Source: Siphonodentalium dalli (taxonomy: Eukaryota; Mollusca; Scaphopoda; Gadilida; Siphonodentaliidae). Taken from it: 64,000 nt of DNA. A model generated the notes under the pieces. That model worked only from the letters and a program-made list of their open reading frames with translations. It ran no database searches and was not told where the DNA came from. A program made the position numbers and the translations under genes. Of this stretch, positions 32,817 to 44,453 are shown in pieces; the first letter of the stretch is position 1; each line of letters starts with the position of its first letter. The DNA is taken from NCBI GenBank assembly GCA_032622095.1, contig CP136069.1, positions 185,929,122 to 185,993,121 on the forward strand. The letters are read 5' to 3'.

Positions 32817-33205
32817 TTAACCCTTTACCCAACAAACCGGCCAAATAAAGCTTCAACAGCCTAAAATATCTTCGGTCTGTCTCAATAGAACCATACAAAT
32901 ATGGATATCATTGGAACCGGCTCCTTGACCACATTGTGATAGTTACAGTTAGCCCTGTGCCAATGCATTCTCTTATATATGCGAGTCGACCATAGGTCGC
33001 CTCGCATATATAAGAGAATGCATTGGCCTAAAAAAAAACTTTTTTTAACACTTTTTACCATTTTTTCTTACATTCTTTAACAATTTTATAATTTTTAATG
33101 TGTTAAGCCAATGCATTCTCTTATATATGCGAGGCGACCTATGGTCAACTCGCATATATAAGAGAATGCATTGGCACAGGGCCCTTCTGTTGGGTAAAGG
33201 GTTAA
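32817..33205. mobile_element. A-family MITE (complete)
   Basis: TTAACCCTTTACCCAACAAA ... TGTTGGGTAAAGGGTTAA with two opposed cores. The flanks read TTAAAACAAAGTC on both sides, so the target held a 13-bp tandem duplication or one was made at insertion. Confidence 0.9.
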
Positions 33206-33374
33206 AACAAAGTCTTCCCTCCCTCATTGATTCAGAAAGAAAATTGTCTGAGACTCAAATATTTTTTTGTTTTGGCCTAAGTAAGTACTGTAGGATTTCA
33301 AATAGATGCAATTCAAAATTAAATCAGTTCAAAATTATATCACATATTAGGCCACACAAAGTCAGTATCCTTTT

Positions 33375-34465
33375 ATCAGGCATGTGCGCATCATCAAGAA
33401 ACACCCCTCCCCGTGCATCGTCAAGAAACCCTGTTTATCAGGCATGCACGAATCATCAAGAAACCATGTTTATCAGACCTACATGCATCATCATGAAACC
33501 CTGTTTATCAGGCATGCACGCATCGTCAAGAAAACTCTGTTTATCAGGCATGCACACATCGTCAAGAAACCCTGTTTATCGGGCATGCACGCATCGTCAA
33601 GAAAACCCTGTTTATCAGGCATGCATGTATCATCACAGACCTGCATGCATCATCAATAAACCCTGTTTATCGGGCATGCATGCATCGTCAAGAAACCCTG
33701 TTTATCAGGCATGCACGCATTGTCAAGAAACCCTGTTTATCAGGCATGTACGCATCATCAAGAAACCCTATTTATCGGACATGCATGCATCATCAAGAAA
33801 CCCTGTTTATCAGGCATGCATCATCAAGAACCCTGTTTATCGGGCATGCACGCATCACCAAGAAACCCTGTTATCAGGCATGCACGCATCATCAAGAAAC
33901 CCTGTTTATCAGGCATGCATGTATCATCACAGACCTGCATGCATCATCAATAAACCCTGTTTATCGGGCATGCACACATCGTCAAGAAACCCTGTTTATC
34001 AGGCATGCATGCATCATCAAGAAACCCTGTTTATCAGGCATGTACGCATCATCAAGAAACCATATTTATCGGACATGCATGCATCATCAAGAAACCCTGT
34101 TTATCAGGCATGCATCATTAAGAAACCCTGTTTATCGGGCATGCACGCATCGTCAATAAACCCTAGTTATCAGGCATGCATGCATCATCAAGAAACCCTG
34201 TTATCGGGCATGCATGCATCATCAAGAAACCCTGTTTATCGGGCATGCACGCATCATTAAGAAACCCTGTTTATCAGGCATGCATCAAAAACCCTGTTTA
34301 TCGGGCATGCACGCATCACCAAGAAACCCTGTTTATCGGGCATGCACGCATCATCAAGAAACCCTGTTTATCAGGCATGCATCATCAAGAAACCCTGTTT
34401 ATCAGACATGCATCATCAAGAAACCCTGTTTATCAGGCATGCATCATCAAGAAACCCTGCTTGTG
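33375..34465. repeat. 35-bp minisatellite, ~30 copies
   Basis: The unit is CATGCACGCATCATCAAGAA followed by ACCCTGTTTATCAGG, with variants ATCGTC/ATCATC, TCAGG/TCGGG and shortened ~26-bp units lacking CATGCACG. Two larger blocks repeat (near 33620 and 33915: ATGTATCATCACAGACCTGC). The 386-codon open frame is read through the array and is not a gene. Confidence 0.95.
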
Positions 34466-34822
34466 CAACCTTTTTATTTATGTTTATTATATCGGGAAAA
34501 TTTTAATCTACACAAATTAATTGCGGTACATTTTTTATATAATCAAGGATGGAAGTTGGATCGAAAAGACCTGTTTTCCCATTCAGATTTGTAATTCATT
34601 ACTGAAACTCAAACAACATGTGTTTAAAACGTGTGGAATGGCGACTGCAATCTTGATTACAAACGTGTCCACAAGCAACTGAAGTTAGACCCATATCTAG
34701 CCTATGACGTGATGAAATGTTAAATTTTTTGGTGCGTGCCCCTAAAATAATATATAAAATCATGCATGCTTTTAAGATTGTTTTGGCCTGAGTAACAGGA
34801 AATCAACTTTGTATGGCCTTAG

Positions 34823-35310
34823 TTTAAAGGTACTCAATCCGATAAAACTCCTCTCAATTACTATTTCAATGGCTTCGGGGGTCAAAAATATTTGATTCGA
34901 GTCGAGGAAGTCACCCACCAAAGCTCAGATTTGTTTGATATCGATTTTAGAAATCTATTATTTTTCATTATCGGGAATTCTTTCTGGCCCAGAAGACAGT
35001 CAAAATTTCGTTATTGTTACCACTTGATTATAGAGTTATCCATCCTTGGCTGTTTGAATAGAGTTTTGGCGTAAAATCTCGAGCAGGTTACCAAATTGAC
35101 GGCAGTTATTAGTACTCATCTCGAGCAATTGACAAATTTCAAAAAACAATATCTAATAACTCTGAGCTTTGTTTGATGGGTTCCTCGACTCGAATCAAAT
35201 ATTTTTTACCCCCAAAGCCAAAGAAATAGTAATATAAGACCCTCTGATCGGATTGTTGTTGTTGGAATCTGTTGAGATGGGGACCCTCTTTACGGATTGA
35301 GTACCTTTAA
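34823..35310. mobile_element. F-family MITE, copy 4
   Basis: TTAAAGGTACTCAATCCGAT ... ACGGATTGAGTACCTTTAA. It keeps the TTTGATTCGAGTCGAGGAA arms and an internal GTTGTTGTTGGAATCTGTTG segment like copy 1. Confidence 0.9.
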
Positions 35311-36229
35311 TTCTTTTGTAGATTATACAGTTTTAAAGCTAATATTTTGACCAGTATAATAATAAGCTTGATTGCTTAGTATCTTCACATAGTAATTTCG
35401 GCAGGAAAAATTCTGATTTTCTCTTGAAAATCAGGAAGTGCTTTGAAAGAAGTGGTAAAATAGCTGTAACAGCATACGGTTGGGTGTAAAAATAGCCTTA
35501 TCACACTTTATACTGGGAAAACCCCAAGTTTTGATCAGACAAATGAGTGGTTGTAAATGATAACATGAAAACAGAAATTATGCAAACTCGTTGGGTAAAA
35601 CCACAAGTGTGTGAACAAAAAATAGTCATAGCACAAGAAGTATGTGAATTATGGTATAAGAAATAATAATTTAACCCTTCAATGACTGGAGCTTCCTAAC
35701 GACCAGAGCGCCGGATCCCTCAATAAAACACACGTGCACTACATTCATTTCATATTTATATACCTTTTTGATGATTTATTCTCTTTTAAAAGTTGAATTA
35801 ATTCTTATTTATTTTGACAAAATCTGCTAAGAATTTGAAACTAGCCCACACAGCTCTATAAGTCAGCCCAATAACAGATTTTAAAGCAATTATCAAAGAT
35901 CATGTGATCAATATAAATAACTGGCTTCAGATGCCATTCAGCTCAACTTTTAAAAGCATGCCCAATTATTCAGCGGACCGATTTTAGTGATTAGGTCAAC
36001 ATCTTTTTATGTTCGTGTCACAGTATGTTTCATTGGTATATGAAATGGGTGACCCAATTGGCAGTTGACCAATCACCAAACAGGATTTAGTGTAACACAG
36101 GGAGCTATGTAAATATTATTAAAAATAAGATCATAGTTCATCTATTTCTCAAGGTTCTTCTTCATGATAATAATTTTAGACTTTTATCATTTTTTACAAA
36201 TTTAACTACTGTGATGACCCTATGTCCCT
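35311..36229. other. Mostly unassigned; stray B end at about 35692
   Basis: TTAACCCTTCAATGACTGGAGCTTCC at 35690 looks like a lone B-family end. Otherwise AT-rich with no exon seen. It may include the distal 3' region of the acyltransferase gene on the minus strand. Confidence 0.45.
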
Positions 36230-36507
36230 TTAAGAACCCTTTCATGATGGGAGCTGCACTGGTGCAGAGTGGTGCAGCATTAGAGACCCTGTACCAGTGC
36301 ATCCTTTTATATATATGGAGTCTCCCATAGGGAGCCTCACATAAATAAGAAAATGTACTGGCTTACAACGTCAAGGTAAATATTGTTAGGCAAATGTATT
36401 CTCTTATATATACGAGGCTCCCTATAGGAGACTCACATATATAAGAGAATGCATTGGCACATGATTTTTCGCAAAATTTCAGGAATCTCCAGTCATGGTA
36501 GGGTTAA
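36230..36507. mobile_element. B-family MITE downstream of the acyltransferase stop
   Basis: CCCTTTCATGATGGGAGCTG ... CTCCAGTCATGGTAGGG, with TTAAGAACC on the left and TTAAGAACC on the right. Two cores with CTCCCATAGGGAG centres. It lies 84 bases past the stop codon on the minus strand, so it may be in the 3' UTR. Confidence 0.85.
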
Positions 36508-36590
36508 GAACCTTCTCTTGTATTTAGGTGCTTTTTGTGCTATGACTAAATTTTGTCTGTGACGTGTGGGTAAAATGATATGACTCCTCT

Positions 36591-36690
36591 TCATTGTTCC
36601 TTTGGTTTCTGTTCTCTTTTGGCAGGCTTTAGAAATGTGAAGTATATTATTGGAGCAACTGATGCAACGTGCAAGAAGAAATATAATGAT
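36591..36690 (-). CDS. MBOAT1/2: MBOAT1/2-like acyltransferase, last coding exon
   Basis: On the minus strand the acceptor TTTTCATTTCAG precedes a 100-base exon. One base completes a codon, then SLYFFLHVASVAPIIYF (a membrane segment), then a lysine-rich tail KPAKREQKPKEQ and a TGA stop at 36593-36591. The phase fits the preceding exon, and the position matches the C-terminal membrane helix plus basic tail of MBOAT1/2 proteins. Confidence 0.92.
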
Positions 36691-36860
36691 CTGAAATGAA
36701 AATAATAACAACAATCAGAAATATTAAAGTGATGTGAACTTGTGAAGCACTCCAATGGGACCAGTATTTTCATGAATTTTATATTAAAATTGGAAGCACA
36801 TATTAAGGGAATTCTTCTACATAAATAACATTATGTAAAGAGTGCGATAAGTAAAACCAG

Positions 36861-37231
36861 GCCTGAGCTAGCATCACTAAATTGACCCTCTGGGGACCTC
36901 AGTCTGCTTAGGCCTCATCTTCTCTGGAAACTTTCTTTATTATCAAATTTCTATAGAAACTTCTTCACATAGATTCTATTTCATTTTTAGCTTCTTTATA
37001 TCCCCAAATTGGCAGATGACATACTGCATAATTGAGGTTCCCAATGGGTGTACATTAGAATATTCACCATTTGGGAACTTCAATCTGAGTCTATGTCTCC
37101 CATAGCAGATGAGGCCATGCAGAATTAGGTCCCCAGAGGGTGAATTTGGTGATGTTATCCCGCAAGCATCACTAAATTCACCTTCTGGGGACCTCATTCT
37201 CCAAATGAGAGGCACACTAAACTCATACTTG
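36861..37231. mobile_element. C-family composite element, left hairpin truncated
   Basis: AGCATCACTAAATTGACCCTC, the CTTAGGCCTCATCTTCTCTG spacer, then a full second hairpin and the right end GGCACACTAAACTCATACTTG. It lies in the last intron of the acyltransferase gene. Confidence 0.75.
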
Positions 37232-37878
37232 ATTAAAACACTCAACACTGTGGTGATTTTATAGGGGAGATTGATTCAATCAATCAACTCAAAACCGAAA
37301 GAATAGGGAGCGATATGTTGTAATTAACATGGTGGTAGTAGTTTTATCCAAACCTCTACACACCTTGAATCATCACGACACACTGCGAACCTTCTGTATA
37401 TGCAACGGGAATCGCATTGCATAGGTATACAATTTCCACAAATTGTAATTTTCGCAGCCATTAAAAGTTTGAACAAGATAAGAAAATTATCAATATTTAG
37501 TTAATATTGTTATCAAATAAATCTAAATGGTGTAAAATATTCTAAGTAGTTGTCCGTGTTTTGTGACGATTCTCAGAGGTTTACATTGATTCTCGGAGAG
37601 CCCTGGTCAGCAACCCTGAATTTAATGTGTCTGACTTTTCAGTCTTATAGATGATTTATGTTGGAAATCTTCCATGAATGTATGTTTTCCTATTGCTCCT
37701 CCCAGATTTACATATACATTAAATAAGATTAACATACATGGCTTATTTTAAGCTACATATAATATATGTCTTGGAAATTCAGATGATACCCACAGTTGGA
37801 TATGAGGGTGGACACCCACCCCCTGTCCCATATTTGTGACTCCATTGATTGTAATATTTGCTAATAATATACACTTAC

Positions 37879-38030
37879 CTAAAAACAGAGTAAACAGCAT
37901 ACATCTCTAACAAAACAAATGGGAAGATCATATAACAGTTATATATCCTAGTGGTGACGAATGTTAAACAGTCATAAAGGAACGCTTTATTCTGTGATGT
38001 TTGAAACATCGGCCGAATGTTCCTTCGTAC
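37879..38030 (-). CDS. MBOAT1/2: MBOAT1/2-like acyltransferase exon (C-terminal region)
   Basis: 152 bases, acceptor TTTTATTAATTCCAG, donor GTAAGT. Phase 0 in, two bases over, matching the one base that opens the last exon. The translation is VRRNIRPMF, then AFLYDCLTFVTTRIYNC, then MIFPFVLLEMYAVYSVF. The FLYD motif and the FPFVLL membrane segment correspond to the region after the catalytic His in MBOAT1/2. A C-family element begins 18 bases into the intron on the acceptor side. Confidence 0.92.
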
Positions 38031-38048
38031 CTGGAATTAATAAAAGGT

Positions 38049-38301
38049 CAAGCCTTGAAATAGGGTGTCTGTCATTTGCAGAATGAGGTTCCCAGAGGGT
38101 GAATTTAGTGATGCTACCCCGCATAGTGGGCTAGCATCACCAAATCACCCTCTGGGAACCTCATTCTGCCGAGGTGTAAGCAGAATGAGGTCCCCAGAGG
38201 GTGAATTTGTTGATGCTAGCCCGCTATGCGGGGTAGCATCACTAAATTCACCCTCTGGGGACCTCATTCTGCAAATGACAGACACCCTATTTCAAGGCTT
38301 G
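38049..38301. mobile_element. C-family element, complete, two hairpins
   Basis: CAAGCCTTGAAATAGGGTGT ... ACACCCTATTTCAAGGCTTG gives a near-perfect ~20-bp terminal inverted repeat. Two hairpins (38078-38170 and 38180-38270) are joined by CCGAGGTGTAAG. It sits 18 bases from the 3' splice site of the exon at 37879-38030. Confidence 0.9.
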
Positions 38302-38970
38302 TAAATGGTATGCTCAAAAGCGGCAGATAAATTTCAATTCTCAAACTAAAGGGACACAAGGCATACACATTCCAGTACAAAGGGAGACAGAAGTGCATTT
38401 CCATATCCACTAATCTTTACCAGAGCGCACCAGTCATACATAATTTTTCAGAGCACACCAGTCATACTTCAATGTTAAGGGAGATCACTGCTGAAAATCG
38501 AGTATGCATATCCACAACCAAGCTTGGAGTGACACAGTGGTCACTCTTGAGTTAAGTATGTCAACCTAAATATTTGAAATGCACACAGACAAATGTTGAT
38601 TTTCTCTAAAGTCATGCAGCAATCTACATGGTTGTGTTCTAATTCCTTTTGATGATGTTCATAACTACTTGCATATCAGAATAATTAATTGGAGCATGTA
38701 ACCACCCATCTTCTCAACATAATGTTGATGCAGTTAAAATCAACTCGATGTTAATTTTCATCTATAATATGCACATTGATACCCTTAGGAATGATAAGAA
38801 CCGATACTGTCACCAGATAAAAGTCTTTTATGAAAATAGTTTTGTCAGTTTTGAATTCGCGCAACACAGTGCGCGAATTAATGGTGTGCGAATACAAAAC
38901 TGAGCGAAAAACTGCATGAATATAAATACAAATAAGGTGGAGTACTTTTTTCGTGAAATAAATACTATTT
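38302..38970. other. Intron sequence, nothing recognised
   Basis: Part of the acyltransferase intron. Contains a small inverted pair, TTCGCGCAACACAGTGCGCGAA (two 20-base-or-less arms), near 38855. Confidence 0.5.
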
Positions 38971-39460
38971 TTAATCCTTTCATGATGGGAGCTGCGCTGG
39001 TGCAGCATTAAAGATCCTGTGCCAATGCATTCTCTTATATAAGCGAGTCTCCAATAGAGAGCCTTGCATATATAAGAGAATGCACTGGCTTATTTACAAG
39101 GTCAAGGTAAATAATGTTAGGCCAATGCATTGTCTTATATATGTGAGGCTCCCTATGGATATCATTGGAACCGGCTCCTTGACCACATTGTGATAGTTAC
39201 AGTTATGCCCTGTGCCAATGCATTCTCTTATATATGCGAGTCGACCATAGGTCACCTCGCATATATAAGAGAATGCATTGGCCTTAAAAAATCTTTTTTT
39301 TAACACTTTTTACCATTTTTTCTTACATTCTTAAACAATTTTATAATTTTTAATGTGTTAAGCCAATGCATTCTCTTATATATGCGAGGCGACCTATGGT
39401 CGACTCGCATATATAAGAGAATGCATTGGCACAGGGCCCTTCTGTTGGGTAAAGGGTTAA
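38971..39460. mobile_element. Chimeric MITE: B left half joined to A right half
   Basis: The left end TTAATCCTTTCATGATGGGA and first core are B type. At GCTCCCTATGG (about 39155) it switches to A sequence, ATATCATTGGAACCGGCTCC, and continues through two A cores to TGTTGGGTAAAGGGTTAA. The two parents share TATGG at the switch. The right TTAA ends nine bases before the exon at 39470. Confidence 0.85.
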
Positions 39461-39469
39461 CTAACTTAC

Positions 39470-39667
39470 CAATCTTGCTGCGACTATACCCATTCCTCCT
39501 GTTAAGAATGTAACATAATACCCTGGGTAAAATCCATGCCATATCGCACTGGCAGTAAACACTGCCATTGTATTATATTTAGGAACTTGATCGTAAACAA
39601 CTGCTCGTAACCAGTGAGTTGTTGAAATGTTCCATCCATTTATATTGGATTTCAAGGTATTTCCCAA
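39470..39667 (-). CDS. MBOAT1/2: MBOAT1/2-like acyltransferase, catalytic exon
   Basis: 198 bases (66 codons), phase 0 on both sides, acceptor TTTTGTATTTCAG, donor GTAAGT. It holds the two MBOAT catalytic residues: the Asn in NGWNISTTHWLR and the His in SAIWHGFYPGYY. VVYDQVP and TFLTGGMGIVAARL are also family blocks. The enzyme family transfers fatty acyl groups from acyl-CoA to lysophospholipids in the ER membrane (Lands cycle). This exon identifies the gene most clearly. Confidence 0.97.
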
Positions 39668-40106
39668 CTGAAATACAAAATTTAAATATCATTTCGGCAA
39701 TAATCATAGGAAGAGAAAAACAAAAGGAAATGGAAAGCAATATGTTGCGTTATCAAAAATTGACACTAAAAACATAGCTCAAGACAATTTATGGCCATGT
39801 TTTCATCGAAAGTTGTTCATATTCAATAGCTCCCATCTAGAGGTCATCCCAAAGATTTGTATAAAGTTTGGTGATGATCGGATGAGGGATGTGGCCTGTA
39901 TGCTGTGCCAAAGGATTTAGTCCAAATTGTTCAAATTCAAAAGCTCCCATATATAGATAATCCTAAACATACACTGACGAACGGATGGACACCAAGCCAA
40001 AGCAAGAGCTCAAATTTGACAAAGTCAAGTTGAGCTAAAAAACAAAGTCACATATTCTTGGGCTCCAACTAAACATGCATGCACGTTTATTATTTTCTTG
40101 GGCAAT

Positions 40107-40137
<31 letters not shown>

Positions 40138-41262
40138 TGCACAGTGCTTATTTGGGTCTGCACGTTTATTAATTTTGATGCTATGAAAATTGAAATCAAC
40201 ACAAACTCAAGATTTCTATATGATTCCCGATATCAAATTGTTGATCTTTAAAAACCGGTATAACTTTATGCATGTACATGTACATGTATATGGCATACAT
40301 GTGAACATTTTAATATTGAATAAAACACCACATGACACATACTGTCTTGATTACTATACTTGACCTACTAGTACAATACAAATACTTTGTTTAACCACAG
40401 TTAATATGTTGATGTTTTTCTCAGAGTTCCCCCTGCACTATTATTTGGGTCTGCACGTTTATTAACTTTCAATGGAATTTACCCCCTGATCTATTATTTG
40501 GGTCTGCGCTTTTATTTGGAGCCCAAGAGTCATATGTATTCAACAATGATGTTCAGGGAAGTCTCTTTTTTATAATTCCATTCACGGGAGACTCATTGTC
40601 AGGGGTGTTAAATTGGAAAGGGTAATAATGCTTTGACTGGATTAAATTCTCCTTTCCTATTCTAAATGAATACATTGGAATGGTCCATACATCATTCGTA
40701 GGGATGTTCAGATACTATGACAGCCCTCGAAATTAGCTACAGCAAAAGCCTATGCCATAGAAAAAGCCATAGAAGCCAATATAGAATTTCATGAAATGAA
40801 GAAACACTCTACTCAGGAACATGAATAATACCTCAAAATTCGGCATAATGTTTGAAATTTTTATTTTATTTATCTGTCATCTGCTTATATTACCTGTACA
40901 TCACTGCAAAACAATAATAGACCATTCCGATGTACACTTTTTAACTGACTTGGAGAAACCATTTAGTATAAAAAGGGTCAATAACGACCTCTATAATCTA
41001 CCAAATTATTTCGGACCAAATTTAACCTTTTCAATGGGGTGGGTTTGATGTACATGATAGTTACATGTAGTCGCCCCATCAGGTTTGGAGCTTCCCCAAA
41101 TGGTGTCATTTATTTTCCCTCAGTGGTAACCCTTATAGAAAGGACCAGTCACTTGTCAGCCCTTGAAATTAGCTACAGCAAAAGCCTACATGTACATGTA
41201 TGCCATAGAAAAAGCCATAGAAGCCAATATAGAATTTCATGAAATGAAGAAACACTCTACCA
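39668..41262. other. Intron with repeat remnants and a 30-base C-run
   Basis: 39820-40040 is a modular-repeat remnant ending in the hairpin AGCTCAAATTTGACAAAGTCAAGTTGAGCTAA. A run of 30 C occurs at 40108-40137. A ~100-bp phrase (ATTAGCTACAGCAAAAGCCT, GAATTTCATGAAATGAAGAA) occurs at 40728-40815 and 41161-41262, with a diverged form near 54640. No exon was seen; the exon phases on either side already fit. Confidence 0.6.
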
Positions 41263-41651
41263 CAAGCCTGGATATTGTGTGTCTGACATTTGCAGAATGA
41301 GGTCCCCAGAGGGTGAATTTAGTGACGCTAAACCGCACACCAAATTCATCCAGAGGAACCTAATTATGCTTGGGCCTCAAATACTATGGGTGACCTAGGA
41401 TCAGATTGAAGTCCCGAATGGGCTGATTACATAATATGACCTTATTTCAAAAGGGTGCATAAAAAGTAACTAAAACAATGTTAATTTGAGACAACAGATA
41501 CTTCCAAGAAGATGAGTCCTAAGCAGAATGAGGTCCCCAGAGGGTGAATTTGGAATTTGGTGATGCTAGCCCACTGTGCAGGGGTAGCATAACTAAATTC
41601 ACTCTCTGTGGACCTCATTCTGCAAATGATATAAGACACTCTATTTCCAGT
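41263..41651. mobile_element. C-family element, diverged
   Basis: CAAGCCTGGATATTGTGTGT starts it; hairpin pieces lie at 41295-41370 and 41522-41625 (CAGAATGAGGTCCCCAGAGG, GACCTCATTCTGCAAATGAT). It ends near CACTCTATTTCCAG, about 50 bases from the exon donor at 41703. Confidence 0.7.
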
Positions 41652-41702
41652 GTATAATTAAAAGCACTTACCTCAACTAAGTGTATAATTAAAAGAACTT
41701 AC

Positions 41703-41806
41703 CTCAACTTGTCGTATATCAATGTTTTTTAGTAAATCCCATTTTGGTTGACCATCTTTCTCATAACCATTGAAGCCGAACCCTGCAGTAAGGTTGACCA
41801 ACTCAC
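41703..41806 (-). CDS. MBOAT1/2: MBOAT1/2-like acyltransferase exon
   Basis: 104 bases: two bases finish a Gly codon, then 34 codons. Acceptor ACTATATTCTAG, donor GTAAGT. It encodes ELVNLTAGFGFNGYEKDGQP followed by KWDLLKNIDIRQVE. The N-x-x-AGFGF-x-GY-x-x-x-G-x-x-KWDL block is diagnostic of MBOAT1/2/LPCAT-type enzymes. Confidence 0.96.
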
Positions 41807-42075
41807 CTAGAATATAGTTGGTTAACCATTTTTTACTGATGGATTCTCCCATTCAGTTATAACAGAATACATTGGAATGGTCAATTATTCATCTGGAGGG
41901 ATGTTCAAAGCTCTTGAAATTGACAATAAATTGCCTCTGCAACATTTTGCTGTGAGTAGATCACACAGTGGGGAATCATGTGGTTTCGAGTTGATGAGTA
42001 TCACTCATTCAAAATGGCAGAGGCGATCGCAAAAGCGACCAGAAATGAGGATGGGATAATGATATATAGTAGGCC

Positions 42076-42200
42076 TAAGCAGAATGAGGTCCCCAGAGGG
42101 TGAATTTTGTGATGCTAGCCTTCTATGCAGGATAGCGTCACTAAATTCACCTTCTGGGGACCTCATTCTGCAAATGACAGGCACACTAAACTCAGATTTG
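42076..42200. mobile_element. C-family single hairpin
   Basis: AAGCAGAATGAGGTCCCCAG ... GACCTCATTCTGCAAATGAC, then AGGCACACTAAACTCAGATTTG. The loop is GCCTTCTATGCAGGATAGC. Confidence 0.8.
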
Positions 42201-42479
42201 ATTTTGTTTGGTCATAATATCATTTGGCACCTTCTGATAGAATTTGACAAACAATATTTTTAAGATAAATATGGGCCAGCTGTGGTCACATTAATGAAAG
42301 TACCATCAAAATACTTTCAGTAGATTTATAATATAGCCCACATTGTAATATAAAAAGAGAGAGAAAAGTGTGGGAGTCGCATCAAAAGAAACAATGCCAG
42401 CAGAAATCACCAATCGGTCACCCATCCAAGAATTAACCGAGCTCTACGTGATCATTAACTTCAGTGATCACATAAAATG

Positions 42480-43455
42480 TCTAATTAAGGCCAAAAAAAA
42501 AAGTGTTTTGATTCTCAGGCAATTTTTTTTGAGAATCGATGAGGGAGCGAGGGTTTTATTTTTATTTTTTGTTATTGGGGATAATGCCCATAGTTAGCAT
42601 GGGTTATTATGCCTTCCCAGGTTAAGAAAATGTAAGGAGAACATTGTTTTGATATAAACTAATGTATTCCACTATAAAAATTGGCCAATTATCACATTGT
42701 ACTACCCGTACATCAAATCTGGAATAAAGAATTACATAAATATATGACATTGTACTCTCCGTACATCATATAGGGATTTACCAGAATGATATATTTGTAC
42801 AATGAATATTTCAATTTACTGTTGTTGATATATTTGATATATGTATGTACCTTTTTATAGTATATATCAATTTATATCTATCTATATGCTTTAATATTTA
42901 TCCATCTAAACTTTAGTAACTATACATATGCTAGCCATAAAAACATCAAATACTATTATATTAAACCAGCATACACAATGCCAATACGCACCATAATGAT
43001 TACTTTCCTGTTTGCATTTCCGAAATTGGAAATCTCAGAATTGTTTACGAAAAGTGGGTTATCTACCTTGCCGAAATATTTGAACATTACATTCCGCCGT
43101 TCCGGTGCGTTTTGCGTCCGTAATTTCGTACGCAGAGGTGACCATTTAGCAACGTCCAATTTATACCAACCAACCATTTGACTTAATAAACTTGGGGGGT
43201 TGGGCAGCTTGTGGTGACAATATACCTGGTAGTTATCGTTGCCTAGTGTCTGTTTTTGAATACCAACACATACACCATTGTATGTATATCATATTCGATG
43301 TTTGAAACATAACTAATTTCCGTTTTCTAGTTTCCTATTTTCGTGTTATCATTTGACAGCATCGGTCGAAAATCGTAATAAAATGGTTCAACGCGGGCCT
43401 TTTTTCCAGACGCGGCTATGCCCGAGAATCAAAACACTTCTTTTTTTTTGGCCTA
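42480..43455. other. Segment bounded by an inverted repeat (possible DNA element)
   Basis: AAGTGTTTTGATTCTCAGGC (42502) is mirrored by GAGAATCAAAACACTTC (43423-43440), each followed by an A or T run and GGCC. Between them are two short open frames on opposite strands with no recognisable family (42956-43177 and 42978-43181). It lies in the intron between exons 41703-41806 and 44355-44453, whose phases already agree. Confidence 0.4.
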
Positions 43456-43457
43456 AT

Positions 43458-43624
43458 TTAACCGTTTTATGATGGGAGCTGTGCTGATGCAGCATTAAAG
43501 ATCTTGTGTCAGTGCATTCTCTTATATATGCGAGTCTCCCAAAGGGAGCTTTGCATATATAAGAGAATGCATTGGTACAGTGTTTTCGCAAAATTTCAGG
43601 AAACTCCAGTGATGAAAGGGTTAA
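43458..43624. mobile_element. B-family MITE reduced to one core
   Basis: TTAACCGTTTTATGATGGGA ... CTCCAGTGATGAAAGGGTTAA with a single core. Its right TTAA (43621-43624) is the left TTAA of the next A element. Confidence 0.85.
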
Positions 43625-44009
43625 CCCTTTACCCAACAGAAGGGCCCTGTGCCAATGCATTCTCTTATATATGCGAGTCGACCATAGGTCGCCTCGCATA
43701 TATAAGAGAATGCATTGGCTTAACACATTAAAAATTATAAAATTGTTAAAGAATGTAAGAAAAAATGGTAAAAAAAGATTTTTTTAGGCCAATGCATTCT
43801 CTTATATATGCGAGGCGACCTATGGTCGACTCGCATATATAAGAGAATGCATTGGCACAGGGCATAACTGTAACTATCACAATGTGGTCAAGGAGCCGGT
43901 TCCAATGATATCCATATTTGTATGGTTCTATTGAGACAGACCGAAGATATTTTAGGCTGTTGAAGCTTTATTTGGCCGGTTTTGGCCGGTTTGTTGGGTA
44001 AAGGGTTAA
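43621..44009. mobile_element. A-family MITE (complete, reverse orientation)
   Basis: TTAACCCTTTACCCAACAGA ... TGTTGGGTAAAGGGTTAA with two opposed cores and the GGAGCCGGTTCCAATGATAT segment. Confidence 0.9.
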
Positions 44010-44354
44010 CAGAGAGATCTAATCATTGGCCTCTATATCAGGGGCATATTCCTTTAATTTGATAACTGTAACAGGTATGGGCGGTCTAAAGCCCAAATAC
44101 ATCTGAGGAAGAAATACTGAACCTTAGAAATCACAGTTATCTTGCTACTGATGAATAATAATGGTGAATTCATAAACATTGAGTTAACTTGGGGTCTCAG
44201 GAGGCAATTTTATGGTATTAAGAAATAATTATAATAATCCGTTATTTAATTGGAGACAGACACAACACAGAAACAGTGCCTGCAATAAATTTGAGGATTC
44301 CTCGGTTCAATATTTACACCACCACACTGGTAAATAATCCTATGCTATACTTAC

Positions 44355-44453
44355 CTAATTTAAATGCAAAGTAATATCTGCCTCTCAAAACACCCACTGC
44401 GAAGAATAGATATCCGAGCTTATAGAAGAAAGATGAATTCTGGTATTCAGAGG
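44355..44453 (-). CDS. MBOAT1/2: MBOAT1/2-like acyltransferase exon
   Basis: 99 bases: two bases finish a Thr codon, 32 codons, one base over. Acceptor TTCTCCTTTACAG, donor GTAAGT. The translation is SEYQNSSFFYKLGYLFFAV then GVLRGRYYFAFKLG. The RxxYYFAFKL block matches the RPKYYFAW-like block just before the AGFGF motif in vertebrate MBOAT2. Confidence 0.95.

Noticed and set aside
33100-34260. 386-codon open frame (His/Cys-rich repeats)
   Set aside because: It starts inside a MITE core and then runs through the 35-bp minisatellite. All three frames give similar repeats, which shows there is no coding constraint.
33375-34465. Possible CRISPR-like array of regular short repeats
   Set aside because: The repeats are contiguous with no unique spacers, and the genome is eukaryotic. 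The same reasoning applies to the 31-bp array at 45145-47592.
42956-43181. Opposed short open frames that might be an extra acyltransferase exon
   Set aside because: Phases of the exons at 44355-44453 and 41703-41806 already join correctly, and the peptide has no MBOAT signature.
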